From contig RDEW01000001.1 in the NCBI GenBank assembly GCA_011109175.1, positions 232,182-296,181 of the forward strand: a DNA stretch of 64,000 nucleotides, written 5' to 3'. The DNA is from Dicyema japonicum (taxonomy: Eukaryota; Dicyemida; Rhombozoa; Dicyemidae). The notes beneath the pieces are model-generated. The model ran no database searches. It was not told where the DNA came from and saw nothing but the letters and a program-made list of their open reading frames with translations. The position numbers and the translations under genes were made by a program. Position 1 is the stretch's first letter, and the number at the start of each line of letters is the position of its first letter. Below, piece after piece: positions 47,308-59,390 of this stretch.

Positions 47308-49755
47308 TTTATCATTTGTTTTTATATGAATCGTTTATTTTAAATTATTTATCGATTGATTGATTGTATGTATAACCATATCAACCCTTATTTGGGATTA
47401 ATTTCTCAGATTAAATGACATGTCAATCACATTTCAAAACAAATTGAAATTTTCTCTAGCAACCTACATCAAAGTGCCTTCTATGACAGCCAAAATGTTG
47501 AAAAGGAAGTATCCTGACTTTATTCCTGTGGAGACTGTCTGTGGTATGGGATTCTTGACAGTGGGGTTTTTAAATCGACTCGGGACTCAGATTTCCACGC
47601 GTTCGGACGATCTTAGTGAACTCCATTGGATATTCGAGATGAATTCTAAGATCAGTGCGGTTTGAGATTCTTCATTTAATTATACGGAATTAAGCTTTTT
47701 TTACTTTGGTAAATATATTTTTTGATTATTGGTATTTTTAACAAATATTTGTTTCTGAGAAGTGCCATTGTCTACCGTCTCTCGGGAGCTGAGCCTGATT
47801 TGTTGCTGACGATGTTGTTTATTTGTTTTTGTTTGAAAAATATATTTAATCGAGCTATTGGGGCATTTCGTCTCCAAACCCATCAAAGCCGAAACTTCGG
47901 GGGTTCGAAATCCAAATCACTGTCTTTCTACGGGATTTCGGATCGTTCATAACAAAAAAGGGGGAAAGACAACTGAATAATAAGATTTCAATCACGGAAG
48001 CTGCTACAACAATTTTTTATTCTAAAACTCGAATGAGGATTCTTGAGGAGATGTTGCATGGGGAATAGTAACAAGGTACAATGAGCTCATAGAATACATA
48101 TTTCACCCACTACTTAATTTGAAGTGAAGAATGAAAGGATTGAAGACTCCTTGTGCAGTTGTTGGAAAGAGTTTTCATTCGGACATATAAGCCTGATTGA
48201 AATTAATGGAAATAATGCCGTTTCAATTATTTACAAGTGGAGTGTAAGTAACTATGGAAATGTGACCTTTCTAAGACTTGGAAATAATGTCACGTCCTAT
48301 GCCGTCGGTGTGACAGCAAACTAATTTACTATAAATTGGTAAAGTCGTTTAGTATTATTCTTGGATCACCGGGTTAATAGGAAAAACCCAACTAACTAAG
48401 TGACACAGACCTCGATGGGGGAAGTCCTATCCGACGTGGACGAAATCCTGGATGGTTTGAAAATATATATGGTTAGCCGACGACGTGGTGGCATTTGAAA
48501 GAAAAGAGCTACACTTTCCTTATCCATGTGTTGAGGTGGACCAACAAGGAAGAGTCGCTTATTAATATCTAAAAAACTAAATATGAAATTTTGGTGGACA
48601 AAATTTATTTAGTTTTTTTGGTACTGATATTTCAGTTCACTGGGTCAAAGAGAAATAAATAAAAAGTTCTCAACTAACTAAGTGATCTAAATGATCAACG
48701 AGAGGACGAGTATGAAGGGGTCGAGATTCCAGTACTGCTCTTCTTATCGGAAATGGCATCGGCTCAACCTTTTTGTATGATTGTAGATATTCTGACCCAA
48801 AACCGGCTCTGCAACGGTCTCCATTAAGAGTTTTCGTTGTAATTCTATTTTCGATCGGTTGGATATTGTCGCCTGGTCAAATAATCTTTATTGCAGCTTC
48901 CTGAGTGTGGATAGTGTTAGAGATGAGGAGTGGGAAATCAAAATCGCCACGATGGACTTGCATAAGTCATCATTGGTCATATAAATTGGTCATAAACATC
49001 CCAACTACATGGTATAGTTAGTTAAGGCACATCCGCGTTACCAGTAAACACTGTTTATGGTTTCGCTTGTGCCATGTTTTTCGACATCCTTTCCGTTAGT
49101 TCCGTCCTTTACGTGGTCGTGCTCGTTTCTAGATTTTGTCCAGTTCGTCAGCATCTATCAGTCGGCCCCCGATCACTGCGTGATCCTCCGCGAGTTTTCT
49201 TGGAAGACAATTTCTCGGACGTTCTCTGAATGCAGGAGATACAATATGGCCGAAATATGTTTTGAAAACTCTTCCATGTCTGTTCATCCATCCGTAGAAT
49301 ATGTCCAAAAAGGCGCCAGCCTGATTCAAGTACGATTAGACTTATTGGTCCACAATCAGTCAGAATAGTTTATTGTCTGACATTTTCTTTGGCCAAGAGT
49401 ATCCAAGAACACAAGAACACATGGCCAAGATCATGAGAAAGCATGTGCAACACGAAAAGTTAACAATCTAATTAAATTCGCCCATCTTTTTCGATCTGTT
49501 GCCATGTTCCGTAGCATATCTAGATCGTCCCCATCTGTAAGGCACTTTCCAATCCTCCTGAGATCTTCATATAGGATTACCGGCAGTGTTGTCCTCTAAA
49601 ACGAAAAGCCTCTAAGACAGAGGTTGTCAAACGGTGTGCCGCCTGCCAAATACAAATTTGAATAAATTTATATACATTTTTGACCTAATTAATTTAAAAA
49701 GATAAACGAATTAAAATAATTACTAAAATTAAAATAATCATTTTTTTATTATACA
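47308..49755. other. upstream of fibrocystin-L; no convincing gene
   Basis: An 81-codon plus-strand frame (47420-47665, beginning SITFQNKLKFSLATYIKVPS) diverges from the fibrocystin-L start but shows no known domain. A minus-strand frame near 49.2 kb (GWMNRHGRVFKTYFGHI) vaguely resembles a LINE C-terminus. Nothing else is supportable. Confidence 0.3.
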
Positions 49756-49771
49756 TTAAATGACATTTACA

Positions 49772-50089
49772 GGTGGCTTAGTGGTTAGGTGTCGGGCTTA
49801 AGTGGCTTAGGCTACGGGTTCGAATCTCGCTGCTGTTCACCTGGTGGAAGGTTCCACGCATCTACGATGCGGAAAGGGTTTGACGAGTAACGCTGTCATC
49901 AGTGAATACTCACTGCGGAACTGGATTGTCTAGAAAAGACACTCACACAAGAAAAAGAAAAAAAAGAAGTGAAGATCATTCCTCGGTTCTACGATTAGTT
50001 GAAATTAACTGTTCTTTAATTAAATAAAGTGTGTGTCCTGCCTATGCGGAGCTAATACCACGGCTCCGTGAAGAAGGCTGTTATTATTA
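49772..50089 (+). mobile_element. full-length tRNA-derived SINE with 16-bp target-site duplication
   Basis: The 318-bp element is flanked by perfect 16-bp repeats (ttaaatgacatttaca at 49756-49771 and 50090-50105). Its head has an RNA polymerase III A box (tggcttagtgg, 49774-49784) and B box (ggttcgaatc, 49817-49826) spaced as in a tRNA. A family-specific body follows, then an A-rich stretch and a terminal TTA-type trinucleotide tail. The tail type matches that of the APE LINEs in this window, so those LINEs are the likely source of its mobilisation (inference). The perfect duplications imply recent insertion. Confidence 0.9.
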
Positions 50090-50189
50090 TTAAATGACAT
50101 TTACATTGGTTAACCATTATTTATTAATTTTTAATAACGTGCGCATCAACGTGCTTATATGGTAAATCAGTTCGTCGTTCTTATAAAGA

Positions 50190-50700
50190 TTCTTATTTGT
50201 CATTTGGATGTATATGCAAAGATAAAAATAAACTACCTCAATGTCTAATTTGCATGGAAGGTTTTGGCAAATGATGCTATGGTTCCTAGCAAACTAAAGA
50301 GACATTTTACATCCAAGCATCCGGACTATTCCGAAAAATCTGTGGATTATTTTAACCATTTGAACAAAACAACTTAAGTATTATTTAGTTTTTACTATGA
50401 ATCGTAGATCTGATGTTCAGTGAAACTTTTTTAAACACAAAAGAATCATTGAAATGTTCATACCTGATCTCAGAAGTGATAGCAAAACAACTAAGACCTC
50501 ACATTATTGGCGAAAACTTGATAATCCCTGCTTGTCGTATTACTGCTCGGACTATGTTTGGTCATAAATATGAACAAAAAATAATGAAGATACCTTTGTC
50601 AAATAATACTGTTTCTCGTCGGATTTGTGCTGAAATGCGAGTGCCTCTGTCAACCATTCGACCTGATATTGATGATATATGCAAAAACAATAATAATTAA
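50190..50700 (+). pseudogene. hAT (ZBED-type) transposase N-terminal relic
   Basis: A BED-type zinc finger is visible across a frameshift: CLICMEGF, then LANDAMVPSKLKRHFTSKHP with the paired histidines. It continues with NTKESLKCSYLISEVIAKQL, IIGENLIIPACRITARTMFG and KIPLSNNTVSRRI. This is the start of a ZBED/FAM200-like hAT transposase. It stops before the catalytic region covered by the relics at 8.5 and 12.1 kb. Frameshifts near 50265 and 50375. Confidence 0.75.
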
Positions 50701-50722
50701 GAATTCATTTTTTTATTAATAA

Positions 50723-50794
50723 AAATTTGGGCATTAAATTACCAATTTTTGTACTTAGTAAAATTTGGCATTAAATTACCAATTTTTGTACTTA
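50723..50794 (+). repeat. two-unit direct repeat (~36 bp)
   Basis: The phrase attaaattaccaatttttg occurs twice with its flanks (aaaattTgg...gtactta), 37 bp apart, just downstream of the hAT relic. Confidence 0.8.
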
Positions 50795-52240
50795 AAGAAG
50801 ATACATTAGAAATGAAGAAGAAATGTATGTTTATTTTCTTCAAATTATATATATTATTTGATTCTCACAAATAATGTTGACATGTTGCAGACAAATAACA
50901 ATTTGGGATACAGATAGCCCGGAAAAGAAATATATCCAAAATATTCTTGATATGAAGCAGCTTTCAATTCTGAGAGTGAACAGCCACGAAGTGAGGGCAG
51001 CAACTAAATGATATAAACCCATTATTTTTAATTTTTGAACCATAAAATAAATAGATTATTGATACCTAATAATTTTTGATACAAATAGAGTGGAAAACTA
51101 AGATTACCAAAATAATCCTGACATGATGCATATACCATTACAATTTTAAATGCAAAATCCTGGAGGAGAAACTTAGTCAAGAGATAAATAGGGAAAATCC
51201 TAAATTATATTTAAAAAATACAATAAGTTACACCAAAGGCCTTCAAGCTTTCACCAAAAAATACAAATCATAAATTAAATTCAAAAAATACAATTGTTTA
51301 TGGTGGACAGATGGGTTTATGAAAAAAGAAATTGGAATCCTCATATTGTAGCCAAATTTACAAAACTGGATAAGCACTTCGAATAAATCCTTAGAGATAT
51401 TTCTGGAATTTATCTTAACACCGAAGACAAAGTTTCACAAATCACTATTCTAGTGTGAAAGATTTGCTAGAAAGCATAAGGATAAAGGAATTGTTAGTTT
51501 GATAACACCATTGATCCAAAAGTCTTTCTCGGGTAGCTGAGAATGATTCCAGAACGCGTTAGCATAGAACGAAATTGTATGCTTGTGGAATAAATAGTTT
51601 GACCCTTTAAAATCCCAACAAGGCATTGGGCGTAACTGAATAAGGAGGATCCAATAACGCCAATAGATGGAAAAAAAGAAATTCTAAACTAATTAGCAAT
51701 AACAGAACATGGCGCCTCGTATCAAGTTATGGCTAAATAGTTCAGGAGAGAAATTAGTCATGCAGAGATTTTTAGTTTCATTAGTTAGTGAAAAGCTACT
51801 TCTTGTAACCCTAAAAGTGTTTCGATTGAGCCATGCTATACAGCCATCATCGCCACACCATCTTGTTGCTGGTAATCATTAGAACGTCATCCAGGTTATA
51901 TGCTGTTACCAAGTTAAGACCGATTGTTTCGTAATCATCTTTTAAGCAAATTGGTAGTGTATTTCTGGGTCTGCCTCGAAATCCGTTACTTCCGGCGCAG
52001 TAGAAATATTCTTCATTATCCTGTTACACGGCGTAGTCGCGTCCAGACAAAAAAATGTCGAATTAGTTGTTATCTCGATAGAATGAAGTCCATGCTAATT
52101 GGAGTAGATTTACATGGAGCAGATTGTTACTCGTTTGAGATTTTTCTCGAAGAGAAGGTTTTAGTCAGTATACGTAGTTGGCTTCTGTGGCAAGTATATA
52201 GCCTCTCTAAATCGTTTTTGAGGTTGCCCGTGTTCCGGAA
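50795..52240. other. no gene seen
   Basis: AT-rich sequence with short frames only. The right part probably contains the 5' untranslated region of the LINE that follows. Confidence 0.4.
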
Positions 52241-55090
52241 TTGTATATTAGTATTGGCTGGATAAACGTGTTTTTTGGTGAGGTGGTGAAGATTCTCTGT
52301 GACGATCTGGAGAGATACGACGCATCTATTGGGTGCCTACAAGAGACGAAAGTTACTTGTAGCCTTGATGATAACTATGGCGAATTTCGAATTATATGTA
52401 AGTCGAGCGACTTAAAACATTATGAATTTGTCATACACTCAAAGTTGACAAGTGTAGTCTACCGTATATGGAGTGTGAATGAAAGGATCTGTGTTATACA
52501 AATCCGACTAAACGACTTACCTCATTCGAAGTGCTTTCTGACAATTGTAAATGTTTATGCACACACTGCGGGCGAGTAGCATAAGATCCGACAGAACAAG
52601 ACGACTTCTATTCAACACTGTTACGGACGTACAACGAATATGATTCGTCATCACTAATACTCATTGCTCGGGATTTGAATGCAAAAATCGGGATGAAGAA
52701 TAACCCGGATGATGTTTTCTTGGGAGAAGATGAACGTGGAATAAGAAACCTATCCGCGACAATACTTGGTCACTTTTGTAAACCAAACAACCTTTTCCTA
52801 TGCAATACTGCATTTACGCATCCATCCACAAAACTACGTAAATGAGAAAGAGAAGGAACTCAGAGAGAATGCTAGTCCCAATACACAACCGAATAGATTA
52901 TGTCATTTGCCGGACTAAAGACAAACACCTTCTAGTAAACGCTCATTCATATGAAGGCTCGACGACTGTCAACGACCACAAGATAGTTATTGCAACCATT
53001 ACCCTGAATAAACATGCCAGCAAATACATGAATTTCAAAAATCACGAATTTGAGAAAATCAGAGGCGATTACGCGACTGAAAGGCTGATTTCCCAACCGG
53101 AGAATACTGAGAGATATCAACAATACATTCAGACTCATTTGCAGGACGTATTAGTGGATACCACGTTAAAAGACGCCTGGAAATGCACAAAGGACATCAT
53201 CAACGAAGCTGCTGAAGCATGTTTTGGCAAAAGAGAAAATAGTAAAATGCACCTAAAGAAAATTCATCCAGATGTTCCTGAACTTACGAAAAGTCTAAAA
53301 GAAATATAAATGAAAAAATCAAATGCCTCTGACTAATAAGATAAAAGCCCTTCAAGGCGAATGCAACGTGCCAGAAGAAAAATAAAGGGTCTGAACAAGA
53401 AGCTTTTCATAGAAGAAATAGCTTCCTGTATAGAAGAAGTGAACAAAGTGAAAGACAACGCACAGGTGTACGTCGCTGCCCGTTTGCTGCGGCGAACAAA
53501 CCGAAGTAGACTACCATAAAAGACGAGAACGGTAAGCTGATACTGAACACCAAAGAACAAAATGAAGCCATCGCGGCTCACTTTGAGAAGCTTTTCAACA
53601 TCGAAACCATAGAAATCCACCCATTTGATGGAAGACCAAGACCCCTGGAAATACCAATCACGGCCGATAAAATTAAAACGGCCTGCCGAAAACTCAAGAA
53701 TAACAGAACCCCGGACCAGATGTGATAAACCCAGAATTACTGAAATACGGCACTGACCTCCTTTTTTAAAAAATCGCTACACTACAAATTGAAATGTTTT
53801 CAACTAACTTAACTCCACCTCAGGGTAAGGAACAACTAATCCCAATACAAAATACCAACAAAAACAGAGGACAGCTCGAAAATTTGCGACCCATCATACT
53901 CTAAATTCATCACGCAAAGTCTTGGCAAACATTGTGCTTTAACGAATAAAAGGATCTGCTTACAAATACCTACCAGATAGTCAAATTGGTTTTCGAGAAG
54001 GGAGATATACAGCTGATGCGGTCTGGAGTCACAGATGTAGGTGTGCAACATATCAAAGATTCCGTAACGCCACCAATATCGTGGGAATTGACCGATCAAG
54101 TGCTTTTGATACAGTTAATAGGAACAAATTAATGGGGTACTGAGCGGATTTCTTGATGAGTCGAGTATAAGGATGACTCGAATTCTACTTTCTAACACTG
54201 AGCTCTTTGTGAGAGTTGAAAGACCTATTGAAGAAAAAAAGAAACAAACACGGGCACTTTACAAGAAGACTTTTTTTCCTCTACTATTCACAATTTATTT
54301 GGAAGCCGCTATGAGGGAACTTAGAGCGCTATACAAAGGAAAGACGGAAGAAGTAATCTACGCAGACGATTTAGACCTAATTTCTGAAGACGTAAAAGTT
54401 TTGGAAAACCTATTAGAAAAAGCACTAGATGTACTAGGGAAATGGTTTCTACTGTGAACAGAGAGAAAACAGAAATCACAGAGATAAGAAGGATGAGCAA
54501 CGTCCTAGAAGAGAAGTGGTGACAAGTAAAGAAACTCGGTTCACTTTTGGGAGATAGCGAAGATACTAGCCAATGCTGTGTTATATAAACTAAAGAATCT
54601 ATGGCTCAATCAAAAAGGCATCGACACGAAAATGAGAATCCTATTATACGACTCATTCATAAAACCCGTACTTTTATATAAAGCTGGAACTTGGGCGACC
54701 TCATCAGCGGATGTGGAAAAACTCGACTCGTTCCACGAGGTCAGCTGCGAAAAAAAACAGGAATTACTTGGCCTACGAGAATATTGAGGAATGCTTTATA
54801 TAAGAGATGCAGCACTAGACCTATCACTTAGAAGTACTGGAATCCCGATGGAACCTCTTCGGACAGGTGCTGATGATTGAATTAACATCCCCTCCTAACA
54901 TATCGATGGAAACATACCATGTTAGTCAACAAGGCCGCTATCGTGGAAGACCAAGAACAATACTGCAAAAAGTCTTACAAAAAGACATGGTCAATATCAA
55001 AAAAATCTAATAAATGCCGACGATCTGGACATCATGAGAGCCTTGGCTAAAAACAGGTGAGCATCGTAGAAGAATGACATCTAACCTTGT
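52241..55090 (+). pseudogene. APE-type LINE copy B (endonuclease + RT, decayed)
   Basis: Same family as copy A. The endonuclease pieces are DASIGCLQETKV, IVNVYAHTAG, ARDLNAKIG, HNRIDYVICRTK and TVNDHKIVIA; the catalytic His of the last motif is intact here. A linker ends in KIHPDVPELTKSLKEI. RT pieces follow: QIGFREGRYTADAVWSHRCR, VGIDRSSAFDTVN, FPLLFTIYLEAAMREL, and the catalytic IYADDLDLISEDV, then a thumb-like YDSFIKPVLLYKAGTW and the 3' RGRPR-like GRYRGRPRT. At least five stops or frameshifts separate them (near 52577, 52845, 53310, 54142, 54457). Confidence 0.8.
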
Positions 55091-55379
55091 TTCTTTTGCT
55101 GAACATGCGGGGCTATAATTAGTATGGCTCTCGTGAAGTGCTTAAATACATAATAAGCGTGTCGTATAGTTTGACAAGAAAGTTTCACTGATAAATTACT
55201 CTTTCTTATCCAGATATTGTACATTTTTGAAGTATATAGTGGCCAAGATTTTCCTTGGACTAATATCCTCAGCGTCACCTACTGAGCCGAGTTTTTTTGT
55301 ATGTCTACAGATTCGTCAATCTTGATTTGGGTCGTTCAAATCGTGTGTAGTCAGTTTTTGTAAACGTTTGACTATATAT

Positions 55380-55920
55380 TATTATAGATATTAAATAAAA
55401 AAAATAAAAAAATCATGTTAAAAATTTAAATAAAATAAAAATTGACCTAATAAAATTTAGATTACATGAACAGAACTATTAATTTATCATATTTATTCTG
55501 TTAAGCAAAATCGTCAAAATAAAATGCAATCGGAATTATTTATTAATTGATACATATGTAATATATAAGAATCCTTCTATAGTATATATTTCATTAACTT
55601 AAGGAATATCCGTTATTTTGGTTAAAATGGAATATACATGTAGATAACTGGAAAACTTATAGAACGTATGGTTTTTTTCAATATAATATAAATTTTACAG
55701 TTATTCCACACTTTTACAGTGAGTTTTATACTATTGACTTTATAACAGAAATTGATTATGGTACGCTTTTTGTTATACTAAGGTGGTAAACGTTATATGT
55801 TATACTAAGGTGGTATACGTTATACGTTATACAATATTTATACTATTGACTTTATAACAGAAATTGAACACTTCGAAATTATTTCTGATGATAAATTGGA
55901 GTCAAAGATGATGTTTCAAG
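55380..55920 (+). pseudogene. N-terminal relic of right-family membrane protein
   Basis: Nucleotide similarity to the start of the intact gene at 59.39 kb extends from the leader through the second exon (MNRTINLSYLFC aligned with MNRIIHFVIFIL). The signal-peptide frame is broken after 12 codons and later exons are missing. A short local amplification of ttatactaaggtggta occurs at 55770-55840. Confidence 0.65.
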
Positions 55921-57530
55921 GGGCGAAAAAAACAAGCCTTGATAAATCAATACATAAACAGTCATTATTAAAACAAACTATTTGTTTCATGGATTGATGT
56001 AAAGAAGGCGTAAGGCTCTGTGGACCATGGTGTTCTCTGACATGCTTTAATTGTTCAGGCCTCCAATTGTCGATTGGAAGGTTTGTGAAAAGCCTTATGA
56101 ACAAATTGAAATTTACTCTAAATTTCAAAAGAGATAGTACTGGGATGGTTAAATTATATCGTTGTATATTGCAAGAGATTCGTTGTTTCTGCAGCTTTTT
56201 GTGTTAGTCATTGGTTTTTTGCGGAAGTCTAAACAATAAATTTCCAAAATTATCTATGTCCCAAATAATTCATTATTGATGACGTTTACAACCAATCTCT
56301 TACTTTTCATTAATGGTTTTAAAATATTTATTGCAAGATCACAACGATGAGGATGATAAATGGAATCTATGAGTAGCTCAGTGTTGTTGGGCTTACAAGG
56401 AGTTCTGAGAAGTCTGCCTCTTGTGAAGGATGTAAAATCTCCAGATGGACATACCTCGAGTTTAAAAGATCAAGCTGCATCATGAAGCAGGATGTTTTGA
56501 GAACAATTACAGAATACGTCAGATTGTTACTTAATGCTGAAATCCATTTATAGCAATCAACGAGCATGCCCTGTCCCTTTATAATTACCACATTGGCTTA
56601 ATTGAACCGATTGACTGTATTGATGTTATAATGGTATTTTAATTGAATATTTTATTTATTTTTGTTAAACTTGGGAGAGGTGTTTATTTCAATTTTTCAT
56701 AAAATTGAGTGTATGTTGTTTCAATGTTTGGTGATTTGATAAGAAAGTTCAGAATTTGTCTAGATAAAATGGAATCCTGCGGGTCTTTAAACATAAGAAA
56801 ACATATATGACAACATTCGCAAGATTCCTTGCTTTCAAGGACAAGATGGACAACCCAAGTAAGCTTTAGCGCGATCAAGAAAATGAAAAATCTTCTACGG
56901 ATAGTTTCTGAAAGTCAATTTATCCAAAACTTATAATTGTTGCTAATAAGAAAATATTGATGTATTTGGATCGTCTGAGTAGTCTGTGGAAACAATATAT
57001 TTTCTTCTTCAAGGAGGTGCATATATTTGAACGAAACAGAATGTACGACATCAAGAAGTCAGAGACTGAAGACACATTCTGTCAATTTCATAATCTATTT
57101 TCTGAGTCGATATCCCGGTGGACACATCCATAAAGACAGATACTCATGTCAGGTTCAATAAAACTCGCGTTTAGGTGGTGAATAAAATTATACTTTTTGA
57201 AATTACTTCTCAAGAACAGCTCTTGATTTTTTACTAGAGTCACATCATGTGATCTACATGTCAGGTAACGCTCGTACCAAGCTGGCACTAAAAAGGATTA
57301 TTTGTTCTCTCCCACTCCAATCATTAAATTTCCAACTCAAGAAATGTATGTCTTTTAACTATTATGGTGGTTCACATGGACTCTTGGACGTCATTACCTA
57401 TTTCTCTAATCACGTAAAAAGATGCATCATGTAGAACCGTTCTGGGAACGTTAATATATAAGAACGACAATAATGTTTAATCATTTGAGTTAACTCCTCA
57501 ACTTTTTTTTAATTAAATCGATATTATTAT
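55921..57530. other. no gene seen
   Basis: Short frames only (for example 56367-56591 and 57088-57288 on the minus strand) without recognised domains. Confidence 0.35.
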
Positions 57531-57539
57531 TGAGCATAT

Positions 57540-58010
57540 GAATTGGAGAGTAGAGTCCCACAGGGATCAATTATGAGACATCTATTATTTAACGTTCTAT
57601 TGGCCAGTTTCCTGTTTCAGATGTCATCAAGTATGAAATCTCTGATATAAGTAGACTACTACAACTGTCTGATCTGTCGAAATTGGGTGTGACTTCGGAG
57701 AAAAAAAACGATGTAAATGTGAAAGAAATTTGAGTCTCGTTTGGTCTCCAATTGAAAAGTTCAGAAAAAAATCTAATGCAAGATTCTTCAGCGGAAATGG
57801 AGAGGGAATCAGCAACGCTCCCTATGTGGAATCGATTGTATGGAATGCCTGAAGTATCTCGGAACAGCTTTTGAAAAACTGAAACTGCTTAATAAAACTT
57901 TAAACTCAGAAAGAAAATAGCACACCAGAATCGAAACGGATATTTTCATTTTTTAATTACGGTCATTCTATCACTTCTCTATGGACTTAAAGAGTGATAT
58001 TACACTGCAT
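57540..58010 (+). pseudogene. LINE reverse transcriptase relic
   Basis: ELESRVPQGSIMRHLLFNVL corresponds to the RT block GVPQGSILSPLLFNVL. About 300 bp further, MECLKYLGTAFEK matches the thumb block LKYLG. The YADD segment between them is unreadable. It belongs to a LINE group different from copies A and B. Confidence 0.6.
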
Positions 58011-59390
58011 ACAAGAAGTGTTTTATCTTCCTTCTTGAAATCCGATGATTACAGGGATCAAGATTGTCACAAGCGGCTTACGAGACTTTATATGATGACG
58101 AAGATTTTCTATTAGTGTCGATAAGAGAAATAACAGAGAAAAAAATGGCAAACTACCGAAAGGGGATGTCATCATTGACTTGTATGTCCAAACGGAATGA
58201 ACCATAGAGGGGTTAAGGTCGCAGTAGGAGAGTCCAAGCTATTGCAGGACTTGTGGTAAGAAACCTAAAATAATACATTCTTTACATTCCTTTAATAATA
58301 AAATTTGCTAAAGTTAAAAGAAGGTTTAAGCTCATGAACGTTCCTGACTAAGCAGAAATCGCACAACCACGACCTGTCGATATGACTTCATTGACAGAAA
58401 TCTACTGCTTTCTCTAGTGGTTTAATTTTAATGACGATGTCCCCCAAAATGTCGTCTACTGTAGAAAAATCCTTAGATATGCCTGGTATAAAACATAATA
58501 TCCAATTGTCGTTGCGATGAGGTGATGCACATAAAATTAAGGGACGAGTATGCATCTTGGATTCCAGCTCAATCGCATGCTATTTCAGCACGCCAAATTT
58601 AGAATCTTAAACTTATCACTGATACGTGGGCTAAGACGGTCCTTTTTTAGCAGAATTTACGAGACGTGGATTTCTTTCTTAATTTACGCGTTTCGACAGA
58701 TTCTTGATTTAATAGGATTCTACATCAGAGATGGCATAGAAACCTTAGTCAATATTCCTGATTGCAGATTTGTCAAGGAAAAAGGAAGAATTGAGTGAGA
58801 GGTTTGTTGGATGAACAATTTTCATTCTTAGATAATTTATGCTATCGTAACTAATTCCTGTGGGTTTTTTAGTTTCTACAGCAGCTGGTTCAATATGAAC
58901 TCTCAAGCAACACATTCGTGAATTCATATTATTCTGCAAATTAAAGTTTTGTTATGAGTACAAACAGAATTCATATAATGTTCCCACGTGTTATGTACGG
59001 CATATTTGTTTTTTTTATTCGAGTTATTGTGCCAATGCTGGTTTCATATTTCCGAGAAAGTACACTGTGTGAATGATTTTTTATGAGTAGTCGAGCAATT
59101 TCAACTTATTTTTTCCGTAACTAAGACTCATAATAATTTATGTAGAGTTTTTTCTAGTAAAAATAATTAATTTTTTAACGACTAGAAATAAAAAATAGTA
59201 ATAAATTCAGTTCCAAATAGAAGTTTTCGATATTTTTGGCAGAGATCCGAAAAAGTGTTCCAAAAAAAGAAGTGTTCCAGCCCCGAGGTCCGTTCAAATC
59301 GACGACAGACTATATTAAATAATAATTAAATAAAAAAATAAATTAATAATTTAAATAAAATAAAATTTGACCTAATAAAAATTAGAATAA
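58011..59390. other. no gene seen; upstream of right-family gene
   Basis: No supportable coding sequence; one 82-codon frame (58550-58798) has no features. The last ~100 bp are similar to the sequence before the 55.47-kb relic and probably include the promoter of the membrane-protein gene. Confidence 0.35.

Noticed and set aside
49772-49840. Functional tRNA gene
   Set aside because: A and B boxes are present, but the arms do not pair well and the sequence continues into a repeat body with target-site duplications; it is a SINE head.
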